This document shows, in pieces, positions 1 to 4,866 of a DNA stretch of 5,153 nt; the first letter of the stretch is position 1, and the number at the start of each line of letters is the position of its first letter. A program made the position numbers and the translations under genes. The stretch covers positions 1-5,153 of the forward strand of contig JALHNW010000178.1 in NCBI GenBank assembly GCA_022843345.1, read 5' to 3'. This DNA is from Rubritepida sp. (GTDB lineage: Bacteria > Pseudomonadota > Alphaproteobacteria > Acetobacterales > Acetobacteraceae). The notes under the pieces were generated by a model. That model was not told where the DNA came from. It did no database searches and saw only the letters and a program-made list of their open reading frames with translations.

Positions 1-260
1 GCGCCCCCGCCCCCTGCCCGGACCTGGCCGAGGCGGCGGAGGCGGAGCGCCGCATCGCCCGGCTCAGCCCGCGGGAGATGGAGGTGCTGCGCGCCATGCT
101 GGCCGGCCGGCCCAACAAGGGCATCGCCCGGCAATTGGGGTTGAGCCCGCGCACGGTGGAGGAGTACCGCGGCGGCGTCCTCGCCAAGATCGGGGCGGGG
201 AGCCTGCCGGAGCTGACCCGCCTCGCCCTCGCCGCCGGGGTGGCGCCGGAGGCGGGGTGA
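1..260 (+). CDS. LuxR/FixJ-type response regulator, C-terminal HTH domain (5' end outside window)
   Basis: The reading frame is open from the left edge (first full codon at 3) to TGA at 258-260, giving 85 visible residues. After an Ala/Glu-rich linker of about 20 residues comes a LuxR-type (GerE) DNA-binding domain. It starts at LSPREMEVL, continues through [22 protein letters not shown] (helix-turn-helix) and ends [18 protein letters not shown]. The pattern RPNK-IA--LG-S-RTVE and the closing SL-EL-RLAL are typical of FixJ/TtrR-like response regulators, in which a phospho-receiver domain precedes this part. That domain would lie upstream of the window, so the input signal and targets cannot be read. 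An internal ATG at 78 falls inside the first HTH-domain helix and is not a credible start. The gene meets rho tail-to-tail with a 7 bp gap. A stand-alone LuxR protein or another receiver type cannot be excluded. Confidence 0.86.
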   Translation, partial: APAPCPDLAEAAEAERRIARLSPREMEVLRAMLAGRPNKGIARQLGLSPRTVEEYRGGVLAKIGAGSLPELTRLALAAGVAPEAG

Positions 261-267
261 GGGGGCG

Positions 268-1569
268 TCAGGTGTTCATCGCGTCGAAGAAGTCCTGGTT
301 GGTCTTGGAGTACTTCAGCTTGTCCTGGAGGAACTCCATCGCGTCCTGCACTCCCATCGGGTTCAGGATGCGGCGCAGCACCCACATCTTGGACAGCGTG
401 CCGCGGTCCACCAGCAGCTCCTCCTTGCGGGTGCCGGACTTGGTGATGTCGATGGCCGGGAAGACGCGCTTGTCGGAGAGCTTGCGGTCCAGCACGATCT
501 CCGAGTTGCCGGTGCCCTTGAACTCCTCGAAGATCACCTCGTCCATGCGCGAGCCGGTGTCGATCAGCGCGGTGGCGATGATGGTGAGGCTGCCGCCCTC
601 CTCGATGTTGCGCGCCGCGCCGAAGAAGCGCTTGGGGCGCTGCAGCGCGTTGGCGTCCACGCCGCCCGTCAGCACCTTGCCCGAGGACGGCACCACCGAG
701 TTGTAGGCGCGGCCCAGGCGGGTGATGGAATCCAGCAGGATCACCACGTCGCGCTTGTGCTCGACCAGGCGCTTGGCCTTCTCCAGCACCATCTCCGTCA
801 CCTGGACGTGGCGCGTCGCCGGCTCGTCGAAGGTGCTCGCCACCACTTCGCCGCGCACGGTGCGGGCCATGTCGGTGACTTCCTCGGGCCGCTCGTCGAT
901 CAGCAGCACGATGAGGAAGACGTCGGGGTTGTTCGCCGTGATGGACTTGGCGATGGTCTGCAGCATCACCGTCTTGCCGGTGCGCGGCGGGGCCACGATC
1001 AGCGCGCGCTGGCCCATGCCGATGGGGGCGATGAGGTCGATGACGCGGTGCGTCATGTCCTTCATCGGGCCCTTGGGCTCCTTGCCGCCGGTCGCGGCGC
1101 GGGCGGGGGCCTCGGCCTCCGGCGTCTCCATCAGCAGGCGGCGGCTGGGGTAGAGCGGCGTCAGGTTGTCGAAGTTGATGCGGTGGCGCAGCGCCTCGGG
1201 CACCTCGAAGTTCACCGTGGTGACCTTGAGCATGGCGAAGTAGCGCTCGCCATCCTTGGGCGCGCGGATCTGGCCTTCCACCGTGTCGCCGGTCCGCAGG
1301 CCGAAGCGGCGCACCTGGGCGGGGGAGACGTAGATGTCGTCCGGCCCGGGCAGGAAGTTCGCCTGCGGGGAGCGGAGGTAGCCGAAGCCGTCGGCCAGGA
1401 TCTCCAGCGTGCCGTCGCCGTAGATCGCCTGGTCGTTGTCGGCCAGGGTCTTGAGGACGGCGAACATGATGTCCTGCTTGCGCAGCACGGAGGCGTTCTC
1501 GACGCCGAGCTCCTCCGCGAAGGCGAGGAGGTCGGGCGGCGACTTGGCCTTGAGTTCGGAAAGGTGCAT
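268..1569 (-). CDS. rho: Transcription termination factor Rho
   Basis: Hexameric RNA-dependent ATPase/helicase that loads on C-rich nascent RNA and releases RNA polymerase. The 433 residues align end to end with E. coli Rho (419 aa). The Rho_N helical domain is about 1-45, and the cold-shock-like RNA-binding domain about 50-125 with GFGYLR (61-66) and GERYF (107-111). The RecA-like ATPase has Walker A APPRTGKT (193-200), the catalytic glutamate in DERPEE (E226), Walker B VVILLD (275-280), the Q-loop SGKVLTGG around K298 and the arginine finger in SGTRKEELL (R381). Key residues after 165 are offset by +15 from E. coli because of an Ala/Pro/Gly/Lys-rich insertion at about 149-165. Walker A has R196-T197 where E. 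coli has K-A. ATG 1569 (MHLSELK) is chosen because family homology begins there; the upstream in-frame extension to TTG 1704 is Pro/Ala-rich, unlike Rho, and its TTG is the proposed promoter -35 box. No clear Shine-Dalgarno precedes the ATG. Confidence 0.99.
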   Translation of the reverse strand: MHLSELKAKSPPDLLAFAEELGVENASVLRKQDIMFAVLKTLADNDQAIYGDGTLEILADGFGYLRSPQANFLPGPDDIYVSPAQVRRFGLRTGDTVEGQIRAPKDGERYFAMLKVTTVNFEVPEALRHRINFDNLTPLYPSRRLLMETPEAEAPARAATGGKEPKGPMKDMTHRVIDLIAPIGMGQRALIVAPPRTGKTVMLQTIAKSITANNPDVFLIVLLIDERPEEVTDMARTVRGEVVASTFDEPATRHVQVTEMVLEKAKRLVEHKRDVVILLDSITRLGRAYNSVVPSSGKVLTGGVDANALQRPKRFFGAARNIEEGGSLTIIATALIDTGSRMDEVIFEEFKGTGNSEIVLDRKLSDKRVFPAIDITKSGTRKEELLVDRGTLSKMWVLRRILNPMGVQDAMEFLQDKLKYSKTNQDFFDAMNT

Positions 1570-1669
1570 CGGGAATCCAGAGCGGGATGCAGGGGCGCGG
1601 GCACGGCAGGCCCCGCGGGGTGCTGACGTGACGGCGGCTTGGGAGGGACCGGCACGCGGGGCGCCGGCG
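1570..1669 (-). promoter_or_regulatory. C-rich 5' leader of rho mRNA (possible autoregulatory region)
   Basis: If transcription starts about 7 nt downstream of the proposed -10 box, rho mRNA has an untranslated leader of about 100 nt. By hand count the mRNA-sense strand holds about 51 C, 29 G and 20 A+U, an excess of C over G that is typical of Rho-binding (rut-like) RNA. E. coli rho is known to be autogenously controlled by termination in its leader, so the same is plausible here; that function is inference. A GGGGC/GCCCC pairing with a loop of about 13 nt is possible within the leader. No U-tract follows it, so an intrinsic attenuator is not supported. No leader peptide with a credible start was recognised. 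Confidence 0.35.
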
Positions 1670-1675
1670 GGGTGC

Positions 1676-1704
1676 AAGCTAGGGAGGCGGGGCGGCGGCG
1701 TCAA
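1676..1704 (-). promoter_or_regulatory. Candidate sigma70-type promoter of rho
   Basis: On the minus strand, TTGACG (1704-1699; five of six matches to TTGACA) is followed by exactly 17 bp and then TAGCTT (1681-1676; T, A and final T match TATAAT). This sits in the 144 bp gap between hemJ and rho, with the -35 box beginning 10 bp beyond the hemJ stop codon, which is the expected place for a dedicated rho promoter. Good -35, weak -10 and ideal spacing fit alphaproteobacterial housekeeping promoters. The predicted start is near 1669. There is no experimental support, and chance matches occur, although TTGACG is uncommon in sequence this GC-rich. Confidence 0.5.
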
Positions 1705-1713
1705 CCATGGGGC

Positions 1714-2160
1714 TCAGAACGGCTTCACGATCACCATCACCACGATGACGATCATCAGCACCGTCGGCGCCTCGTTCCACCAGCGCCAGGCGCGCTCCGT
1801 CAGCGGGCGGCCATCCGCCTCGAAGCCGCGGCGCTGGGCAGCCAGGAACATGTGGAAGGCGGTCATCAGGATCACCGACAGCAGCTTCGCGTGCCACCAG
1901 CCCGCCCGCCAGTCCACGATGCCGGGCGTGGCCACCAGCAGCAGGCCGAAGGTCCAGGTCCAGATCATCGCGGGGTTCATGATGCCGCGCAGCAGCCGGC
2001 GCTCCATGCCCACGAAGCGCGCGTGTTCCTCGCCCCCGCGCGGCACCCGGTGGTGGTTCACGTAGAGGCGCGGCAGGTAGAACAGCCCCGCCATCCAGGC
2101 GATGACGCCGATCAGGTGCATCGCCTTGGTCCAGGGATACAGGTCGGCCAGCAGGCTCAC
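1714..2160 (-). CDS. hemJ: Protoporphyrinogen IX oxidase, HemJ type
   Basis: Small integral membrane enzyme of the HemJ family (formerly UPF0093), which oxidises protoporphyrinogen IX to protoporphyrin IX, the penultimate step of haem synthesis, in many bacteria lacking HemG or HemY. The 148 residues show the family pattern throughout: K-MH-IGVIAWMAGLFYLPRL (12-32, with H15 and W22), MERRLLRGIMNPAMI-TW-FGL (52-73), WWHAKL (88-93) and FH (102-103), and the C-terminal NE-PT...VKPF (129-148). Four membrane segments are visible at about 8-30, 57-78, 89-108 and 131-146. Family length is about 140-200 aa, so it is complete. The start is GTG 2160, whose GTGA overlaps the stop of the upstream phosphatase gene; GAAGGG (2175-2170) precedes it by 9 nt. 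Homology begins within a few residues of this start (LYPWTKAMH). hemJ next to rho is a recurring alphaproteobacterial arrangement. Confidence 0.93.
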   Translation of the reverse strand: MSLLADLYPWTKAMHLIGVIAWMAGLFYLPRLYVNHHRVPRGGEEHARFVGMERRLLRGIMNPAMIWTWTFGLLLVATPGIVDWRAGWWHAKLLSVILMTAFHMFLAAQRRGFEADGRPLTERAWRWWNEAPTVLMIVIVVMVIVKPF

Positions 2161-2654
2161 GGGATGATGCCCTTCACGAATGCGTCCAGGTCGCCGCCCG
2201 CGAACAGGTGGCCGGGGATGCCGGCGGCGGCGGCGGCCCCCATGTCGGTCGCGCGGTCGCCGATCAGCAGCGAGCCCTCGCGGCGGATGGGGAAGAAGCG
2301 CAGCAGGTCCTCGATCATGCCCCCTCCCGGCTTGCGGCGGGGCGATTCGCGGCGGTAGGCGCCCGTGCCATCCGTGGGGTGGAAGGGGCAGTGGGCGAAG
2401 GCGTCCAGCCGCGCGCCCGCCGCCCGCGCCTGTTCGCGCAGCCACAGGTGCATGGCGGCCACCTCCGCCTCGCCGAACAGGCCGCGCGCCACGCCGGACT
2501 GGTTGGTGACCACGGCGACGAAGAACCCCGCCGCGTTCAGCCGCCGCACCGCCGCCCAGGCGCCGGGGACCATCCGCGCCTGCGCGGGGCGATGCGGGAA
2601 GCCCGTGTCCTCGATCAGCACGCCGTCGCGGTCCAGGAAGGCAGCGGGTGTCAT
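2157..2654 (-). CDS. gmhB: HAD-IIIA phosphatase, GmhB/HisB-N-like (probable heptose-1,7-bisphosphate phosphatase)
   Basis: HAD-superfamily subclass IIIA phosphatase. From ATG 2654 it has 165 residues; from GTG 2672, the earliest possible start because an in-frame TAG lies at 2690-2688, it has 171. Residues below use the 171-aa form. FLDRDGVL carries nucleophile D14 and acid/base D16. TNQSGVARG (56-64) is motif II, RKP (113-115) supplies the motif III lysine, and GDRATD (138-143) is motif IV. This layout matches GmhB, which removes the 7-phosphate during ADP-heptose synthesis for LPS, and also the related histidinol-phosphatase half of E. coli HisB. The GmhB zinc site is incomplete: CPFHP (95-99) is present, but the second pair, Cys-x-Cys before RKP, is Ser-Pro-Arg. 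Neither start has a Shine-Dalgarno; ATG is preferred because it places the DRDG motif at the usual distance. It overlaps hemJ by GTGA and is divergent from hisB, so substrate assignment is tentative. Confidence 0.8.
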   Translation of the reverse strand: MTPAAFLDRDGVLIEDTGFPHRPAQARMVPGAWAAVRRLNAAGFFVAVVTNQSGVARGLFGEAEVAAMHLWLREQARAAGARLDAFAHCPFHPTDGTGAYRRESPRRKPGGGMIEDLLRFFPIRREGSLLIGDRATDMGAAAAAGIPGHLFAGGDLDAFVKGIIP

Positions 2655-2700
2655 GGGCCGGGTTGTAGCCACGCGCGCGCGGCGGGACTAGACAGCGCCC
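2655..2700. promoter_or_regulatory. Short divergent gap between gmhB-like gene and hisB
   Basis: This 46 bp gap (28 bp if the phosphatase starts at GTG 2672) must carry or adjoin the promoters of both divergent units. On the plus strand TTGTAG (2663-2668), 17 bp and GACTAG (2686-2691) form a weak promoter-like pair whose start would fall at about 2698, almost on the hisB ATG. On the minus strand TACAAC (2667-2662) resembles a -10 box positioned for a start near ATG 2654, with no good -35. There is no Shine-Dalgarno for either gene. The gap also holds 12 alternating pyrimidine-purine bases (2670-2681). The promoters may instead lie inside the opposite coding regions. Confidence 0.25.
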
Positions 2701-3300
2701 ATGGACACCCGCACCGCAACCGTCGCGCGCAGGACGGCCGAGACGGACATCACCGCGACGCTCAGCCTGGACGGCACCGGGGAGGCGCGGGTCGCCACCG
2801 GCATCGGCTTCCTGGACCACATGCTGCACGCCCTGGCCCGCCACGCCCTGCTGGACCTGGACCTCGCCGCGACGGGCGACCTGCACATCGACTTCCACCA
2901 CACGACGGAGGATTGCGGCATCGTGCTGGGCCAGGCGCTGCACCGCGCGCTGGGCGACAAGCGCGGCATCCGCCGCTACGGCCACGCCATCCTGCCGATG
3001 GACGAGGCGCTGGCCGAGGCGGCGCTGGACATCTCCGGCCGGCCGTTCCTGGCCTGGAACGTATCCTTCCTGCGCCCCAAGATCGGCGAGATGGACACGG
3101 AGCTGTTCGAGGAGTTCTTCCGCGCGCTCGCCTTCAACGCCGGCATCACCCTGCACGTGACGCTGAAGGCCGGCACCAACGCGCACCACGTGGCCGAGGC
3201 CTGCTTCAAGGCCGTCGCCCGCGCCCTTCGCATGGCGCTGGAGCAGGACCCGCGGGCGCCGGGCGCCATCCCCTCCACCAAGGGGAGCCTGGAGGGGTGA
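2701..3300 (+). CDS. hisB: Imidazoleglycerol-phosphate dehydratase (monofunctional)
   Basis: Dehydrates imidazole glycerol phosphate to imidazole acetol phosphate, the sixth step of histidine synthesis; a cytoplasmic Mn-dependent enzyme that forms a 24-mer. The 199 residues are the full monofunctional length. Two homologous halves carry the metal-binding histidine motifs: [13 protein letters not shown] (36-48), [18 protein letters not shown] (60-77, with H66, H67, E70) and [11 protein letters not shown] (161-171, with H162, H163, E166). The protein ends with the characteristic PSTKGSLEG. An in-frame TAG at 2689-2691 makes ATG 2701 the earliest possible start, and the family N-terminus (R-A-V-R-TAET-I) begins right there. 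It is the first gene of the rightward his unit; its TGA shares one base with the next ATG (TGATG). It lacks the N-terminal phosphatase domain of E. coli HisB, while a related HAD phosphatase is encoded divergently next door. Confidence 0.99.
   Translation: MDTRTATVARRTAETDITATLSLDGTGEARVATGIGFLDHMLHALARHALLDLDLAATGDLHIDFHHTTEDCGIVLGQALHRALGDKRGIRRYGHAILPMDEALAEAALDISGRPFLAWNVSFLRPKIGEMDTELFEEFFRALAFNAGITLHVTLKAGTNAHHVAEACFKAVARALRMALEQDPRAPGAIPSTKGSLEG
3281..3297 (+). promoter_or_regulatory. Tandem purine-rich ribosome binding sequence before the DUF2628-like gene
   Basis: AGGGGAG (3281-3287) and GGAGGGG (3291-3297) lie inside the last codons of hisB, 12 and 2 nt before ATG 3300. Only the first has workable spacing, and the second may help hold terminating ribosomes. 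Together with the TGATG junction this supports ATG 3300 as a reinitiation start. Confidence 0.5.
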
Positions 3301-3662
3301 TGCGCGCCTGGACGCTCCACTTGCCGCCGCGCCCCGGCCCGCGCCCGCTGCTGCTGCGCGAGGGCTTCTCCGTGTGGGCTTTCCTGTTCGGGCCGCTGTG
3401 GCTCCTCTGGCACCGCTGCTGGCTGGCCGCGCTCGTCGTGCTGGCGGCCGAGGTGGCGCTGGCCTTCGTGCCCGGTGCGGGCGGCGTCGCGCTCACGCTC
3501 GCCGTGCAGCTGCTGCTGGGCTTCCACGGCCGCGACCTGCTGCGCTGGACGCGCGAGCGGCGCGGCTGGCGCCTCAGGCACGTCGTGCTGGCGGATGACG
3601 AGGAAGGCGCCCTGGCGCGGCTGTGGCATCGCGAGCCGGCGCTGCGGGAGGCCTGGCGGTGA
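3300..3662 (+). CDS. Small membrane protein, DUF2628-like, in his operon
   Basis: A 120-residue protein of unknown function. After a short Pro/Arg-rich N-terminus comes a hydrophobic, aromatic stretch EGFSVWAFLFGPLWLLWHR (21-39). Two further membrane segments follow at about 41-58 and 61-76. The polar C-terminal half has HGRDLLRWTRERRGWRLRHV (76-95) and an acidic, cytoplasm-like tail. The pattern of an aromatic F-W-AF-F-P-W-L-W motif, two membrane helices and a GRD-L----RRGW motif resembles the DUF2628 family, members of which I recall between hisB and hisH in other alphaproteobacteria; no search was run. ATG 3300 overlaps the hisB stop (TGATG), and the TGA at 3660-3662 overlaps the hisH start (GTGA), so expression is tied to histidine biosynthesis. 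No catalytic motif is visible. A membrane-anchoring or unrelated housekeeping role are both possible; I assign none. Confidence 0.78.
   Translation: MRAWTLHLPPRPGPRPLLLREGFSVWAFLFGPLWLLWHRCWLAALVVLAAEVALAFVPGAGGVALTLAVQLLLGFHGRDLLRWTRERRGWRLRHVVLADDEEGALARLWHREPALREAWR
3646..3651 (+). promoter_or_regulatory. Shine-Dalgarno sequence of hisH
   Basis: GGGAGG lies 7 nt before GTG 3659, inside the end of the DUF2628-like gene. It is the best-spaced Shine-Dalgarno seen in the window. It decides for GTG 3659 over the upstream in-frame GTG at 3623, which would add 12 residues with no family similarity. Confidence 0.75.
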
Positions 3663-4303
3663 GGCGCATCGCGCTGGTGGACCCCGGTTCGGGCAACCTC
3701 GCCTCCGTCCGCCGCGCCGTGGAGCGCGCGGCGGAGGGCGAGGTCCAGGTGGAGCTGACGCGCGAGGCGGAGACGCTGCGCCACGCGGACGCGATCATCC
3801 TGCCCGGCCAGGGCGCCTTCGCCGCATGCCGCGCCGCCTTGGACGCGCTGGACGGCATGGTGGCCGGGCTCTACGAGGCGGTCCGCGTGCGCGGCAAGCC
3901 GATGCTGGGCATCTGCGTCGGCATGCAGCTGCTGGCGCAGAAGGGGCTGGAGCATGGCGAGACGCCGGGCCTGGCCTGGATGCCCGGCGTGGTGGCCCCT
4001 ATGGACCCCCGCGCGCCCGACGGCACCCCCCTGCCCCTGCCGCAGATGGGCTGGAACGCGCTGAGCATCCACCGGCCGCACCCCGTGCTGGCCGGCATCC
4101 GCGACGGCGACCACGCCTATTTCGTCCATTCCTACGCCTGGACCGGCGCGGAGCCCGGCGACGTGCTGGCCACCACGGACTACGGCGGGCCGGTGACGGC
4201 GGTGGTCGGCCACGGCACGGTGGTGGCGACGCAGTTCCACGCGGAGAAATCCGCCGCCCTCGGCCTCACCCTCCTGCGGAATTTCCTGCAATGGCGTCCG
4301 TGA
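3659..4303 (+). CDS. hisH: Imidazole glycerol phosphate synthase, glutamine amidotransferase subunit HisH
   Basis: Class I glutaminase that pairs with HisF and feeds it ammonia to turn PRFAR into imidazole glycerol phosphate and AICAR, the fifth histidine step and a link to purine synthesis. The 214 residues are full length. The N-terminus [20 protein letters not shown] matches the family, although most members have Tyr where Pro9 stands. The nucleophile elbow is GICVGMQLL with C86, preceded by the oxyanion-strand LPGQGAF (48-54). LPQMGWN (127-133) is the conserved P-MGWN block, and QFHAEKS (192-198) supplies H194 and E196 of the triad. Start GTG 3659 is chosen for its GTGA overlap with the upstream stop and GGGAGG 7 nt before it. 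The stop at 4301-4303 lies inside the next gene. hisF, its obligate partner, is not in the window and is expected downstream of hisA. Confidence 0.98.
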   Translation: MRRIALVDPGSGNLASVRRAVERAAEGEVQVELTREAETLRHADAIILPGQGAFAACRAALDALDGMVAGLYEAVRVRGKPMLGICVGMQLLAQKGLEHGETPGLAWMPGVVAPMDPRAPDGTPLPLPQMGWNALSIHRPHPVLAGIRDGDHAYFVHSYAWTGAEPGDVLATTDYGGPVTAVVGHGTVVATQFHAEKSAALGLTLLRNFLQWRP

Positions 4304-4866
4304 CGCACCGGCTGGAGGTCGAGCGCGCCGATTCGCTCGACCACCACGACATGGCGGCGCTGTGCGAGGCGACCAACGCCGCCATCGTGGAGGGCGGCGG
4401 CTTCGGCTGGGTGGAGGCGCAGAGCCGCACCGCCCTCGAACGCCACTTCCGCGGCGTGCTGCTGGTGCCCGAGCGCGAGCTCTACGTCGCGCGCCTGGAT
4501 GGCGAGGTGGTGGGCAGCGCGCAGCTGGTCCGCCCCCCGCGCAACAACGAGGCGCAGGCGTTCAGCGCCACGCTGTCCCACGCCTTCATCGCCCCCTATG
4601 CCCGCGGCCACGGCCTGGCGCGCCTGCTGGTGCGCCGCGTGGAGGAGCGCGCGGCCGCCGCCGGCATCCGCGTCATCAACCTCGACGTGCGGGCTACGCA
4701 GGCCACCGCGATCACCCTGTTCGAGGGGCTGGGCTACACCCGCTGGGGCATCCACCCCGCCTATGCCCGGGTGAACGGCGCCACGATCGAGGGCTTCTTC
4801 TATTTTCGTCTGTTGGAGACGCCGCGGGGGCGCTCCACCGGGGCCGCCTTGGGACTGCACGAATGA
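4291..4866 (+). CDS. GNAT-family N-acetyltransferase in his operon
   Basis: Single-domain GCN5-related acetyltransferase of 191 residues that would transfer acetyl from acetyl-CoA to an unknown amine. [18 protein letters not shown] (63-80) forms the central strands. Motif A is [19 protein letters not shown] (99-117), with the acetyl-CoA pyrophosphate loop RGHGLA (105-110). Motif B is [25 protein letters not shown] (129-153). GFFYFRLL (168-175) closes the fold and a 16-residue tail follows. The stretch [11 protein letters not shown] (81-91) before motif A is distinctive and may mark the subfamily. ATG 4291 overlaps hisH by 13 nt and has GCGGA about 10 nt upstream; in-frame GTG 4300 would give the 4 nt GTGA overlap used elsewhere here and is a real alternative, costing three residues. 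Its stop overlaps hisA (ATGA). Context suggests coexpression with histidine synthesis, but I see no evidence that its substrate is a pathway intermediate. Confidence 0.9.
   Translation: MASVTHRLEVERADSLDHHDMAALCEATNAAIVEGGGFGWVEAQSRTALERHFRGVLLVPERELYVARLDGEVVGSAQLVRPPRNNEAQAFSATLSHAFIAPYARGHGLARLLVRRVEERAAAAGIRVINLDVRATQATAITLFEGLGYTRWGIHPAYARVNGATIEGFFYFRLLETPRGRSTGAALGLHE

Noticed and set aside
1611..1620. Perfect palindrome CCCCGCGGGG in the rho leader as a terminator
   Set aside because: Too short a loop for a hairpin, no T-tract on either strand, and such GC palindromes are frequent by chance at this composition.
757..1626. 289-codon open frame antisense to rho
   Set aside because: Shadow of a high-GC gene: Gly/His/Arg-rich, no recognisable domain, and fully covered by the certain rho coding frame.
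1570..1704. 45-residue N-terminal extension of Rho
   Set aside because: Starts at a TTG that is the proposed -35 box and encodes Pro/Ala/Arg-rich sequence not seen in Rho; homology starts exactly at ATG 1569.
2670..2681. 12 bp alternating CA/CG tract as a Z-DNA element
   Set aside because: Alternating CG runs are common in very GC-rich DNA; position in the divergent gap is suggestive but gives no independent support.
2161..3189. Upstream in-frame extension of hemJ on the minus strand
   Set aside because: The extension runs through gmhB in another frame and antisense to hisB, and reads as low-complexity Arg/Gly/Pro. Only the part from GTG 2160 is HemJ.
2208..3662. 484-codon open frame on the plus strand
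   Set aside because: It overlaps the gmhB-like gene antisense and hisB in a shifted frame. Its product is Gly/Arg/Ala-rich with no domain until its last 120 residues, which are the DUF2628-like protein read from its true start at 3300.
3206..4291. 361-codon open frame antisense to hisB, DUF2628, hisH
   Set aside because: High-GC antisense shadow spanning three well-supported genes; composition is low complexity and shows no motif.
4180..4860. 226-codon open frame antisense to the GNAT gene
   Set aside because: Antisense shadow with no domain; the GNAT frame has clear motifs A and B.
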